Below are positions 53,994 to 64,000 of a stretch of DNA of 64,000 bases, piece by piece; positions within the stretch are counted from its first letter, which is position 1, and each line of letters starts with the position of its first letter. Both the position numbers and the translations under genes were made by a program. Under the pieces are notes generated by a model. The model had not been told where the DNA came from, made no database searches, and was given only the letters and a program-made list of their open reading frames with translations. The stretch is from Massilia mucilaginosa (GTDB lineage Bacteria > Pseudomonadota > Gammaproteobacteria > Burkholderiales > Burkholderiaceae_D), in NCBI RefSeq assembly GCF_011682145.1, contig NZ_WHJH01000003.1:186001-250000 (forward strand), given 5' to 3'.

Positions 53994-54866
53994 ATGACCG
54001 CAACCAACCTGCGCCGCCTGCCCGCGGCGTGCTTTCTCGCGGCGGCCAGTGTCGCCGGCGGCGCCGCCCAGGCGGCCGACTGGAGCGACACCGCGATCAG
54101 CTGGCGCACCGGCGAGCGCTTTCGCGAACCATTCAACAGCCAGAACATCGGCAAGCACGTGTTCGCGCTGACCCACGCCAGCGGCTACCAGTACGGCCGC
54201 AATTTCTTCAATCTCGACATGCTCGTTTCCGACAGCAAGGACCCGGCCTCGCTCAAGCAGACCGACGGCGCCCAGGAAGCCTACGTGGTCTACCGCCACA
54301 CGCTCGACATTGGCAAGCTGCGCGGCGCCCCCATCAAGTTCGGCCCGGTCAGCGGGCTTGGTGCGACGCTCGGCTTCGACTGGAACACCAAGAACGACGT
54401 CGGCTACAACTCGCGCAAGCAGATGCTGGTGGCCGGCCCCACCTTGATGTGGGACGTGCCCGGTTTTCTGTCGACCAGCCTGTTGCTGCTACGCGAGAGC
54501 AACGCGCCGAGCGGCGCCTTTCCGCCGGTCTCCAACGTGCGCGGACGCACTACCTACGACCTGCATCCGATGCTCGCCGCCAGCTGGGGCATCCCGGTCG
54601 GCACCCTGTGGGCCTTCGAAGGCTACGCCAACGTCATCGCCTCCAAGGGCAAGAGCGAAACCGGGGCTGACACCGGTGCCGAAACCAACATCGACATGCA
54701 GCTCATGTTCGACGCCGGCGCCGCCATGGGCTACAAGAAGCGCACCTTCCGCGTCGGCCTCGAATACCAGTACTGGAACAACAAATTCGGCAATACCGCA
54801 GCCACCACGGGCGGCAAAGGCTACCGTGCCAAGACGCCGATGGTACGGGTGGCCTACCACTTCTGA
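53994..54866 (+). CDS. Tsx-like nucleoside-channel outer-membrane protein
   Basis: 290 residues. ATG 53994 has GGGGA 7 bases upstream. Signal peptide AACFLAAASVAGGAAQAADW, then DTAISWRTGERFREPFNSQN and NIGKHVFALTHASGYQYGRN, which match the Tsx/OmpK family of nucleoside-specific channels. Antiparallel strands continue to KTPMVRVAYHF with the terminal Phe typical of outer-membrane barrels. Likely lets nucleosides through the outer membrane, which fits the purine permease two genes upstream; the chemoreceptor gene lies between the two (inference: a nucleoside-response cluster). Confidence 0.88.
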   Translation: MTATNLRRLPAACFLAAASVAGGAAQAADWSDTAISWRTGERFREPFNSQNIGKHVFALTHASGYQYGRNFFNLDMLVSDSKDPASLKQTDGAQEAYVVYRHTLDIGKLRGAPIKFGPVSGLGATLGFDWNTKNDVGYNSRKQMLVAGPTLMWDVPGFLSTSLLLLRESNAPSGAFPPVSNVRGRTTYDLHPMLAASWGIPVGTLWAFEGYANVIASKGKSETGADTGAETNIDMQLMFDAGAAMGYKKRTFRVGLEYQYWNNKFGNTAATTGGKGYRAKTPMVRVAYHF

Positions 54867-54944
54867 TGGGGTGCCGGCAACGTTGCAAGTTCTACTATAA
54901 GATGAGCGGCTGACTTTCCAACCCATTTTGCCCCGGAGCCACTC

Positions 54945-55568
54945 ATGCAAGAATTGACCCTGTACGTCGACAGCCGTTTCACCAGCCCGTGGGCGCTGTC
55001 GGCGTTCCAGACCCTGGCCGAGAAAAAGCTGCCGTTCACGCTGCGCACGGTCGACCTGGACAAGGGCGAGCACAAGCAGGCCCCGTTCCGCGACCTGGGC
55101 TTGACTGGACGCGTGCCGCTGCTGGTGCACGGCGAGCTGGCGCTGGCCGAGTCGAGCGCCATCGTCGAATACCTGGAAGAAGCCTTTCCGCCGCCGGCCT
55201 ACGCGGCCGTGCTGCCGGCCGGAGTGGAACAGCGCGCCAGGGCGCGCCAGGTCATGGCCTGGTTGCGCAGCGACCTGATGGCCCTGCGCGCCGAGCGTTC
55301 GACCGAGGTGGTGTTTTATGCGCCGGTGGTCACGCCGCTGACGCAGGCCGCACAGGCTGCGGCCGAGCGCCTGATCGCGATTGCCGATCAACTGGTCAAG
55401 GGAGAGCATCTGTTCGGCCAATGGAGCATCGCCGACACCGAGCTGGCGCTGATGCTCAACCGCCTGATCTTGAACGGCGACCCGGTGCCGCAACGGCTCA
55501 CAGCCTGGTGCGCGGCGCAGTGGCAGCGCGACAGCGTGCGCCAGTGGATCGCCAAGTCAAGCGCCTAG
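54945..55568 (+). CDS. yfcF: Glutathione transferase, YfcF-type
   Basis: 207 residues: a thioredoxin-like N-domain (LYVDSRFTSPWALSAFQTLA, cis-Pro in GRVPLLVHGELALAESSAIV) and a helical C-domain (WSIADTELALMLNRLILNGD). Ser-Pro-Trp in place of the catalytic Ser/Tyr region and the ESSAIVEYLEE glutathione-binding loop match the YfcF group, which has GSH-conjugating and peroxide-reducing activity. Single gene, ATG 54945 after a plausible CGGAGCC site. Cytoplasmic. Confidence 0.9.
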   Translation: MQELTLYVDSRFTSPWALSAFQTLAEKKLPFTLRTVDLDKGEHKQAPFRDLGLTGRVPLLVHGELALAESSAIVEYLEEAFPPPAYAAVLPAGVEQRARARQVMAWLRSDLMALRAERSTEVVFYAPVVTPLTQAAQAAAERLIAIADQLVKGEHLFGQWSIADTELALMLNRLILNGDPVPQRLTAWCAAQWQRDSVRQWIAKSSA

Positions 55569-55660
55569 GACGGCGCCGGACGAGCTGACCCCGGGAAGTC
55601 GGCGGCAAGGATTGCGTTGAATTCCATCGGGCTGTATATTGTTGCCGAAAGGGAGCAGCA

Positions 55661-56173
55661 ATGGAAGAGCGACGCAAGAATCATGCAATGGCCGCGACGG
55701 TTGAGAAGGCAATCCTTCTCAAGGACACCGTATCGGTACACCAAGCCGCAATTTACCTGGCCTCGGGTGGCGTGCCGCTCGACGTGACCGGGCGCGTCCT
55801 CACGACCCCGTACCGGCGCGGCATGGTGCGCTCCGGGGTCAGCGACGAAGCCTATACCAATCTGCCCGCCACCCCGGTGCCGCCAGTACGCGCGCCTGCC
55901 GCGCCGCTGGCGCGCGCAGCGGCACCCGCTCCCGCTCCCGTCCCCGCAGCGCCGCCGGCACCTGCTCCCGCTCCCGCACCTGCTCCCGCCGCCGCCGTCC
56001 CTGCGCCGGAGCCGGCCGTGCAAGCCGCCGCTCCCGCGCTGCCGTCGCCCTTGCGCGACGCCGATGCCGAATCGGACATGGTCAGCGTGCCCCTGATGGT
56101 GCCTGGCGCGCCGCCGGCGGCGCCGTCGTCCTGGCGCGACATCATCCATTCGGCCGGTCCGACCTTCCGCTAA
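55661..56173 (+). CDS. Ala/Pro-rich protein of unknown function
   Basis: 170 residues. The first 65 look folded and helical (EERRKNHAMAATVEKAILLK, then VHQAAIYLASGGVPLDVTGR); the middle (70-125) is an Ala/Pro repeat (APAPAPAP type) and the end is short and hydrophobic. No signal peptide. ATG 55661 has GGGAGCAGCA upstream. The base run in the Ala/Pro part is GC-rich and repetitive, so slippage could vary its length. No family recognised; a DNA-binding or scaffolding role is possible but not shown. Just upstream of the sugar locus but separated by about 200 bases. Confidence 0.6.
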   Translation: MEERRKNHAMAATVEKAILLKDTVSVHQAAIYLASGGVPLDVTGRVLTTPYRRGMVRSGVSDEAYTNLPATPVPPVRAPAAPLARAAAPAPAPVPAAPPAPAPAPAPAPAAAVPAPEPAVQAAAPALPSPLRDADAESDMVSVPLMVPGAPPAAPSSWRDIIHSAGPTFR

Positions 56174-56196
56174 ACCTCCGCCGGCGCATTTGACTG

Positions 56197-56213
56197 TTGC
56201 AAAACGTTAACAA
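56197..56213. promoter_or_regulatory. Possible LacI-family operator
   Basis: TTGCAAAACGTTAACAA, centred on AACGTT at 56203-56208 and partly palindromic. Lies about 175 bases before the sugar-binding protein start. Weaker than the site at 56321. Confidence 0.4.
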
Positions 56214-56320
56214 TGCGTCGATGCGGCGGCGTATTTTTCATCCGCTCCTTTTGGTTTTCCGGCACGATGTTATTTCGTTGACACTGAAAATCGATGGGTG
56301 TTATATTCGTGTGCCCGAGA

Positions 56321-56334
56321 TGGTAACGTTTCCA
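56321..56334. promoter_or_regulatory. LacI-family operator before sugar ABC genes
   Basis: TGGTAACGTTTCCA is palindromic except for one pair, with the AACGTT core typical of LacI/GalR operators. It lies 51 bases before the binding-protein start. A closely similar site (TGGGAGCGTTTCCA) precedes the GH3 gene at 61707, and a LacI regulator is encoded between them. Confidence 0.65.
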
Positions 56335-56385
56335 ATTTAACGTTATCCCGGCCAGCGGACACAGATCCGCACACAAGGAGACAGG

Positions 56386-57651
56386 ATGCACAGAGCACAC
56401 AAGCTGGCGTTGGCGGCAGCGCTTGCGCTGGGCGCCTGCGCCACGGCGCACGCGGGGGCACCCACGGCCGGCGCGCCCCGGGCTGGCGCGCCCCGCGCCG
56501 AGGTCATTCACTGGTGGACCTCGGGCGGCGAATCGGCCGCCGTCAAGACCATCGCCGACGCCTACCGCGCCGCCGGCGGGGTCTGGGTCGATACCGCCGT
56601 CGCCGGCAACGAACAGGCGCGCGCGGTGGCGGTCAACCGCATCGTCGGCGGCAATCCGCCCACCGCCGCCCAGTTCAACGCCTCCATGCAGTTCCTCGAC
56701 ATCGTCGAACAGGGCATGCTCAATAACGTCGACGACATCGCCGCCAGGGAGCGCTGGGACACGACCCTGCCGGCGCCGATCCGCGACGTGATCAAGGTCA
56801 AGGGCCACTACTACGCGGTGCCGCTGAACGTCCACATGCCGACCTGGATCTGGTACTCGAAGGCGGCGTTTGCGAAAGCCGGCATCGCCAGGGAGCCGGC
56901 CAGCATGGACGAACTGTTCGCCGCGCTCGACAAGCTCAAGGCGGCCGGTTTGATTCCGCTGGCGCACGGCGGCCAGTCGTGGCAGGAGAACATCGTCTTC
57001 ATGGCGGTGCTGGCCAATGTGGGCGGCAAGGATCTGTACCTGAGCGTGTTCCGCGAGCGCGACCAGCGCGCCATCGCCTCCGAGCCGTTCAGGCAGGTGC
57101 TGGTCGCCTTCAAGCGCCTGAAATCCTACGTCGATCCCGGTTCGCCCGGGCGCAACTGGAACGACGCCAGCGCGCTGCTGGTCAATAACAAGGCCGGCGT
57201 GCAGATCATGGGCGACTGGGTCAAGGGCGAATTCAACGCCGCCAGACTCACCGCCGGCAAGGAATACGGCTGCATCACCGGCTTCGGCCCCAAGGCCCCG
57301 TTCCTGATCCAGGGCGACGCCTTCATCTTCCCGAAGAGCGCCAGCGGCGACACGCTCAAGGCGCAAAAGCTGCTGGGCGGCGTGATGACCGCACCAAGCA
57401 CGCTGGCCGCCTTCAACCGGGTCAAGGGCTCGCTGCCGGTGCGCACCGATGTCGACGCCTCCGCGCTCGACGCCTGCACCCAGGCCGCGATGACGGTGAT
57501 GAAAGACCGCACGCGCCACGTCGGCAACGGCGAGGTATACCTCACGCCCGACCAGAACGGCGCGCTGGTCGATGTGCTGACCGCCTACTGGAACACCGCC
57601 ATGCCGGTCGAAAAGGCGCAGAAGAACATCGCCGCCGCCTTGAAGCGCTGA
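56386..57651 (+). CDS. Sugar ABC transporter substrate-binding protein
   Basis: 421 residues of the carbohydrate-binding family 1 type. Signal peptide KLALAAALALGACATAHAG, then EVIHWWTSGGESAAVKTIAD, the WTSGGE opening used by CUT1 binding proteins. YAVPLNVHMPTWIWYSKAAF and GDWVKGEFNA follow the same pattern. First gene of a four-gene operon; the next starts 5 bases after its stop. Together with the GH3 enzyme it probably takes up an oligosaccharide or glucoside. Confidence 0.93.
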   Translation: MHRAHKLALAAALALGACATAHAGAPTAGAPRAGAPRAEVIHWWTSGGESAAVKTIADAYRAAGGVWVDTAVAGNEQARAVAVNRIVGGNPPTAAQFNASMQFLDIVEQGMLNNVDDIAARERWDTTLPAPIRDVIKVKGHYYAVPLNVHMPTWIWYSKAAFAKAGIAREPASMDELFAALDKLKAAGLIPLAHGGQSWQENIVFMAVLANVGGKDLYLSVFRERDQRAIASEPFRQVLVAFKRLKSYVDPGSPGRNWNDASALLVNNKAGVQIMGDWVKGEFNAARLTAGKEYGCITGFGPKAPFLIQGDAFIFPKSASGDTLKAQKLLGGVMTAPSTLAAFNRVKGSLPVRTDVDASALDACTQAAMTVMKDRTRHVGNGEVYLTPDQNGALVDVLTAYWNTAMPVEKAQKNIAAALKR

Positions 57652-57655
57652 CCCC

Positions 57656-58549
57656 ATGCGCCACCGCCATCCCCGGGTTCACAGATTCGCCAGGCAAGTC
57701 ACCCCGTTCGCCGCGCTGCTGCCGATGGCGCTGACCGTCATCGTCGGCTACCTCGGCACGGTGCTCTGGTCGCTGCGCATTTCGCTGACCAACTCGCGCA
57801 GCTTCCCGTCCGATACCTTGGTCGGCATGGCGCAGTACACGCGCCTGTTCGAGAACGAACGCTGGCTGCTCTCGCTCAATAACCTGGCCCTGTACGGCGT
57901 GCTGTTCATCGGCGCCTGCCTGGTGATCGGCTTCCTGCTGGCCGTGTTCATCGACCAGAACGTGACCGGCGAAGGCGTGCTGCGCACGATCTTCCTGTAT
58001 CCGTACGCGATGTCGTTCGTCGCCACGGGCCTGGTCTGGCAATGGATGCTCACGCCCGGCAACGGCATCGAACAAGCCGCGCACCAGTTCGGGTTCGCCG
58101 GTTTTTCGTTCGACTGGATCGTCGACCAGGACATGGTCATGTACACGGTGGTCATCGCCACCGTGTGGCAGGCCTCCGGCCTGGTGATGGCGATGATGCT
58201 GGCCGGCCTGCGCGGTATCGACGGCGAAATCTGGAAGGCCGCGCGGCTCGACGGCATTCCCGCCTGGCGCGTGTACCTGTCGATCGTGCTGCCGATGATG
58301 TGGCCGACCATCGCCACCGTGCTGCTGCTGCTCACGACCGCCGTGGTCAAGCTGTTCGACGCGGTCGTCGCCATGACCCAGGGCGGTCCCGGCACGGCCA
58401 GCGAAGTGCCGGCCAAGTTCATCATGGACCACCTGTTCGGGCGCGCCAACATCGCCCTGGCCTCGGCCGGCGCGGTGGTGCTGCTGGTGCCGGTGCTGGC
58501 CATGCTGGTGCCGTACGCGTATGCGCGCAGCCGCAAGGGGCGTGCATGA
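57656..58549 (+). CDS. Sugar ABC transporter permease, MalF-type
   Basis: 297 residues, six membrane helices. The EAA loop is ARLDGIPAWRVYLSIVLPMM (with LRGIDGEIWKA before it), which docks the ATPase. It pairs with the MalG-type permease whose ATG overlaps its stop (ATGA). Starts at ATG 57656, right after the binding-protein gene. N-terminal tail MRHRHPRVHRFARQ is basic and cytoplasmic. Family assignment is firm; the substrate is inferred from neighbours. Confidence 0.93.
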   Translation: MRHRHPRVHRFARQVTPFAALLPMALTVIVGYLGTVLWSLRISLTNSRSFPSDTLVGMAQYTRLFENERWLLSLNNLALYGVLFIGACLVIGFLLAVFIDQNVTGEGVLRTIFLYPYAMSFVATGLVWQWMLTPGNGIEQAAHQFGFAGFSFDWIVDQDMVMYTVVIATVWQASGLVMAMMLAGLRGIDGEIWKAARLDGIPAWRVYLSIVLPMMWPTIATVLLLLTTAVVKLFDAVVAMTQGGPGTASEVPAKFIMDHLFGRANIALASAGAVVLLVPVLAMLVPYAYARSRKGRA

Positions 58550-59418
58550 AGCGCCGCTCCTCGTACAAATTCGTCAACCCGGCGCGCGTCGGCATCTATG
58601 CCTTTCTGCTCACCGCCGCGCTGTTCTTCCTGCTGCCGCTGTACGTGATGCTGGTTACCTCGGTCAAGCCGATGGAAGAAATCCGGCTCGGGAACATCTT
58701 CGCGCTGCCGCTGCAGATCACCTTCGAGCCGTGGCGCAGCGCCTGGAGCGGCGCCTGCACCGGCGCCTCGTGCGAAGGCATCCGCGGCGGCTTCTGGAAT
58801 TCGGTGGCGATCACCGTGCCGAGCACCATTCTGCCGATCCTGCTCGGCGCCTTGAACGGCTATGCGCTCTCGTTCTGGAAGCCGCGCGGCGCCTCGCTGC
58901 TGTTCGGGATACTGATGATCGGCGCCTTCATCCCGCTGCAGGTGATGATCTATCCGCTGGTGCGGGTGCTGGCCGCGTTCGGGGTGTTCGGGTCGCTGCC
59001 GGGCATCGTGCTGGTGCACATGATCTTCGCCATGCCGGTGATGACCCTGCTGTTCCGGAACTACTACGCGGCCGTGCCGCACGAACTGTTCCAGGCCGCG
59101 CGCATCGACGGCGGCGGCTTCTTTCGCATCTTCGCCTGGGTGATGCTGCCGATGTCGCTGCCGATCATCGTGGTCGCCGCCATCATGCAGGTCACCGGCG
59201 TGTGGAACGATTACATCCTGGGACTGGTGTTCGCGGGGCGCGACAACGCGCCGATGACGGTGCAGCTCAATAACGTGATCAACACCACCACCGGCACGCG
59301 CCTGTACAACGTCAACATGGCCGCCACCATCCTCACATCGCTGGTGCCGCTGGCGATCTATTTCATCTCAGGGCGCTGGTTCGTGCGCGGAATCGCCGCC
59401 GGCGCGGTAAAAGGGTAA
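58546..59418 (+). CDS. Sugar ABC transporter permease, MalG-type
   Basis: 290 residues, six helices, beginning YAFLLTAALFFLLPLYVMLV then TSVKPMEEIRLG, the typical MalG-type opening. The EAA loop is AARIDGGGFFRIFAWVMLPM. ATG 58546 overlaps the MalF-type gene (ATGA), and the ATPase gene follows 3 bases after its stop, so all four genes are on one transcript. Forms the heterodimeric pore with the MalF-type subunit in the inner membrane. Confidence 0.93.
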   Translation: MKRRSSYKFVNPARVGIYAFLLTAALFFLLPLYVMLVTSVKPMEEIRLGNIFALPLQITFEPWRSAWSGACTGASCEGIRGGFWNSVAITVPSTILPILLGALNGYALSFWKPRGASLLFGILMIGAFIPLQVMIYPLVRVLAAFGVFGSLPGIVLVHMIFAMPVMTLLFRNYYAAVPHELFQAARIDGGGFFRIFAWVMLPMSLPIIVVAAIMQVTGVWNDYILGLVFAGRDNAPMTVQLNNVINTTTGTRLYNVNMAATILTSLVPLAIYFISGRWFVRGIAAGAVKG

Positions 59419-59421
59419 TCC

Positions 59422-60474
59422 ATGTCGAATGTCTGTATCCGCAAGCTGTGCATCACCCTGGGTGGCAACGAGATTATCAAGGACCTCGACCTGGCGGTGG
59501 AGGAGGGCGAATTCCTGGTGCTGCTGGGGCCTTCCGGCTGCGGAAAATCGACCCTGTTGCACAGCATCGCCGGGCTGATCGACGTCAGCGCCGGCACGGT
59601 GGAAATCGGCGGCGAAGACATGACCGATGCCGACCCGAGCGAGCGCCACATCGGCATGGTGTTCCAGTCGTACGCGCTGTATCCGACCATGACGGTGGAA
59701 AAGAACATGTCGTTCGGGCTGCGCATCAACGGCACGCCCAAGGCGGAGATTGCGCGCCGCGTCAAGCGCGCCGCCGACATGCTGCATCTGGGGCCGCTGC
59801 TGGCGCGCAAACCGGCGCAGCTGTCGGGCGGGCAGCGCCAGCGCGTGGCGATCGGGCGCGCGCTGGTGCGCGAAGCGGGCGTGTTCCTGTTCGACGAACC
59901 GCTCTCGAACCTGGACGCCAAGCTGCGCGCCGAACTGCGGCGCGAACTCAAACTGCTGCACCAGAACCTGCGCTCGACCATGATCTACGTGACCCACGAC
60001 CAGGTCGAGGCGATGACCCTGGCCACCCGCATCGTGGTCATGCGCGCCGGTAAAATCCAGCAGATCGGCGCCCCGGCCGACGTCTACGAACGGCCGGCCA
60101 ACCTGTTCGTGGCCGGCTTTCTCGGTTCGCCGTCGATGAATTTCATCGACGGCGCGCTCGACCTGGATGGCTGCTTTGCCGGCAACGGCTTTCGCCTGGA
60201 AGGCGGCGCGGCAGGGGCGGCGGCGGGCCAGGCGCTGGTGCTGGGCATCCGCCCCGAACACATTCGCATCGCCGACGACGGCGCGCTCGAAGGCAAGGTG
60301 GCGCTGGTCGAACCGATGGGCAACCACCAGATCGTGTGGGTCGCCACCGCCGGCCAGCAGCTTTCGGCCATCGTCAACGACACGCGCGTGTTCGCGCTGG
60401 GCGAGACGGTGCGCTTCGCGGTCGACGCGGCGCGCGTGTCGCTGTTCGACAAGGCCAGCGAACAGCGCCTGTGA
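59422..60474 (+). CDS. Sugar ABC transporter ATPase, UgpC/MsmK-type
   Basis: 350 residues. Walker A LLGPSGCGKSTLLHSIAG, signature LSGGQRQRVAIGRALV, Walker B VFLFDEPLSNLDAKLR, and switch His in MIYVTHDQVEAMTLATRIV. The C-terminal TOBE/OB domain (LGIRPEHIRIADDGALEGKV) marks the MalK/UgpC/MsmK subgroup, which can serve several importers. Starts at ATG 59422 directly after the MalG-type gene. The LacI-family regulator gene follows 131 bases later with its own AAAGGA site. Confidence 0.95.
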   Translation: MSNVCIRKLCITLGGNEIIKDLDLAVEEGEFLVLLGPSGCGKSTLLHSIAGLIDVSAGTVEIGGEDMTDADPSERHIGMVFQSYALYPTMTVEKNMSFGLRINGTPKAEIARRVKRAADMLHLGPLLARKPAQLSGGQRQRVAIGRALVREAGVFLFDEPLSNLDAKLRAELRRELKLLHQNLRSTMIYVTHDQVEAMTLATRIVVMRAGKIQQIGAPADVYERPANLFVAGFLGSPSMNFIDGALDLDGCFAGNGFRLEGGAAGAAAGQALVLGIRPEHIRIADDGALEGKVALVEPMGNHQIVWVATAGQQLSAIVNDTRVFALGETVRFAVDAARVSLFDKASEQRL

Positions 60475-60605
60475 TCGGGACTGGCACTGGGACTGCAATT
60501 CGGACTGGAAAGGCGGGCGCGGGCCATGCATAATTCGCCGTTTGCGGTATGCTTCCGCTGTATTTACTAAACTGATGGTCTTGAATTGAACAAGCAAAGG
60601 ATGCC

Positions 60606-61628
60606 GTGGCCAATATCAAAGACGTAGCACGCCTTGCCGGCGTAGGCCTGGGAACCGCGTCGCGCGTGGTCAGCGGCAAGGGCTCGGTCTCGCCGGCGAC
60701 GCTCGAACGGGTCAGGAAAGCCATCGCGGAACTCGATTTCCGGCCGTCGCACGCGGCGCGCTCGCTGTTGTCGGGCACCTCGCAAATGATCGGCGTGTAC
60801 ATTCCGGTCCTCAAGGGCACCTTCTACACCCCCATCCTGCAGTCGATCGACACGGCGCTGCGCGCGGCCGGCCTGCACATGGTGGTCGCGTTCGGGGTCG
60901 GCTCGGGCGATGCGCGGCGCCAGGCCATCGAAGGCATCGACTTCCTGATGGAGCGCGGTTGCGACGGCCTGATCTTGCTGACCAATCTCCTGACCGACGA
61001 CGACATCGCCGCGCTCGGACCCAAGCAGTCGCGCGTGGTGGTGCTGGGGCACAGTCACGAGAGCATTCCCGAACAGTGCTTTTCGGCCGACCACACGCAG
61101 GGCGGCATCGCGGCGGCGCGCGCGCTGCTGGAGCACCGCCACCGCAAGATCGCCGTGATCGCCGGGCCATCGACCTCGCCCGACAACGTCGAGCGCATCG
61201 CCGGCTTCATGGGCGAGTTGGAGCGCAACGGCATCGCCACCGACAAGATGTGGGTGGCCGAGAGCGACTTTTCGCCTCAGGGCGGGTGGGACGCGGCGGC
61301 CGAACTGGTCGCGTCCGGGCACACGTTCACGGCCCTGTTTTGCGCCAATGACGAAATGGCGGTCGGCGCCTTGTCGTACTTCCAGGACGCGGGGCTGTCG
61401 GTGCCGGGCGACGTCTCGGTGCTCGGCTACGACGATACGCCGAGCGCGCAGTTTTCGGCGCCGCGCCTGACGTCGGTGCACATTCCATGGCGCGACGTGA
61501 CCCTGAACGGGCTCAATGCGCTGCTCAATCGCTGCTACGGCAGCACGCATCCGGTGGCGCGCGAGTTTGCGATCAGCGTCACCGCGCGGGCCTCGCTGGG
61601 CAAGCCGGCCAAGCGCCGCGCGGAGTAG
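60606..61628 (+). CDS. LacI/GalR-family transcriptional regulator
   Basis: 340 residues from GTG 60606 (AAAGGA upstream). N-terminal helix-turn-helix ANIKDVARLAGVGLGTASRV and hinge helix SHAARSLLSG, followed by a ribose-binding-like effector domain (MIGVYIPVLKGTFYTPILQS, then ALFCANDEMAVGALSYFQDA, and SVLGYDDTPSAQFSAPRLTS). It lies between the transporter operon and the GH3 gene and very likely represses both by binding the AACGTT- or AGCGTT-centred palindromes at 56321 and 61707. Effector sugar unknown. Confidence 0.93.
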   Translation: MANIKDVARLAGVGLGTASRVVSGKGSVSPATLERVRKAIAELDFRPSHAARSLLSGTSQMIGVYIPVLKGTFYTPILQSIDTALRAAGLHMVVAFGVGSGDARRQAIEGIDFLMERGCDGLILLTNLLTDDDIAALGPKQSRVVVLGHSHESIPEQCFSADHTQGGIAAARALLEHRHRKIAVIAGPSTSPDNVERIAGFMGELERNGIATDKMWVAESDFSPQGGWDAAAELVASGHTFTALFCANDEMAVGALSYFQDAGLSVPGDVSVLGYDDTPSAQFSAPRLTSVHIPWRDVTLNGLNALLNRCYGSTHPVAREFAISVTARASLGKPAKRRAE

Positions 61629-61706
61629 GCCGGGGCGGCCTGGCCGCCGATTTACGCAATCTTATGATTGACAAAATTCCTTCATCATCGCACTATTGAT
61701 CTTCGG

Positions 61707-61722
61707 TTGGGAGCGTTTCCAA
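61707..61722. promoter_or_regulatory. LacI-family operator before GH3 gene
   Basis: TTGGGAGCGTTTCCAA is an imperfect palindrome, 12 of 14 inner bases matching the site at 56321. It lies 75 bases before the glycosidase start, where a promoter would be (TTGACA at about 61667). Confidence 0.65.
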
Positions 61723-61796
61723 CTTCTGGCAGCAGCAGAACGGACCCTGGTACCGGTTTCCACCGCCAGGCATTTCCACTTTTTCGCACTGACACC

Positions 61797-64000
<2,204 letters not shown>

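Overview
The window looks like chromosomal DNA of a Massilia/Duganella/Telluria-type betaproteobacterium (Oxalobacteraceae). This is an inference from very high GC at third codon positions, a PEP-CTERM protein, fadN-type beta-oxidation genes, a TonB siderophore receptor beside a PiuC-like dioxygenase, and CUT1 sugar ABC genes with a family 3 glycosidase. No rRNA or tRNA gene and no CRISPR array was seen.

Layout. (1) 1-6673: a fatty-acid beta-oxidation block: acyl-CoA dehydrogenase (cut by the window start), a FadN-type bifunctional enzyme, a hotdog thioesterase, a thiolase and an enoyl-CoA hydratase. (2) 6702-20330: a 13.6-kb accessory island, AT-richer in parts. A 22/24 inverted repeat bounds it, backed at each end by further copies of a short motif, as in multi-site transposon ends. 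It carries no transposition gene matching such ends. It is heavily decayed: a relic toxin-antitoxin pair, a frameshifted gene, a nuclease-like gene split by a 140-bp MITE with a perfect 8-bp target duplication, an IS21 element nested in an IS3 element, a second IS3 element sitting in the start of a small membrane-protein gene, a metzincin-motif lipoprotein and a second MITE. (3) 20545-26754: a type VI secretion accessory/effector operon: DUF2169 protein, ketosynthase-like protein, PAAR-like (DUF4150) protein with a C-terminal HNH/Endo VII-like toxin domain, a beta-propeller-like protein and a TIGR02270-type protein. (4) 26786-30678: a two-repeat small protein and two paralogous exported lipin/LNS2-type HAD phosphatases on either side of a PEP-CTERM protein gene. 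(5) 30717-37437: LysR regulator divergent from a beta-lactamase-fold hydrolase and MFS pair, a small lipoprotein and a large uncharacterised protein. (6) 37469-42690: cytochrome b561-like and PepSY proteins, PiuC-like dioxygenase, FMN alpha-hydroxy-acid oxidase and a siderophore receptor with a possible Fur site. (7) 42862-56173: a coupled phospholipase-C-like/parvulin/small coiled-coil trio, Rpn-family nuclease, GH25 lysozyme, an amino-acid-type binding protein, a purine permease, a chemoreceptor, a Tsx-like porin and a GST. (8) 56197-64000: a sugar-uptake locus: binding protein, two permeases, ATPase, LacI regulator and a GH3 glucosidase (cut by the window end), with similar LacI-type palindromes before both transcription units.

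The most interesting items are the decayed island with its multi-site ends and the insertion history that can be read base by base, the T6SS effector operon, the phospholipase/foldase-like trio and the duplicated lipin-type phosphatases. Gene functions are read from motifs and family memory; no database search was run.
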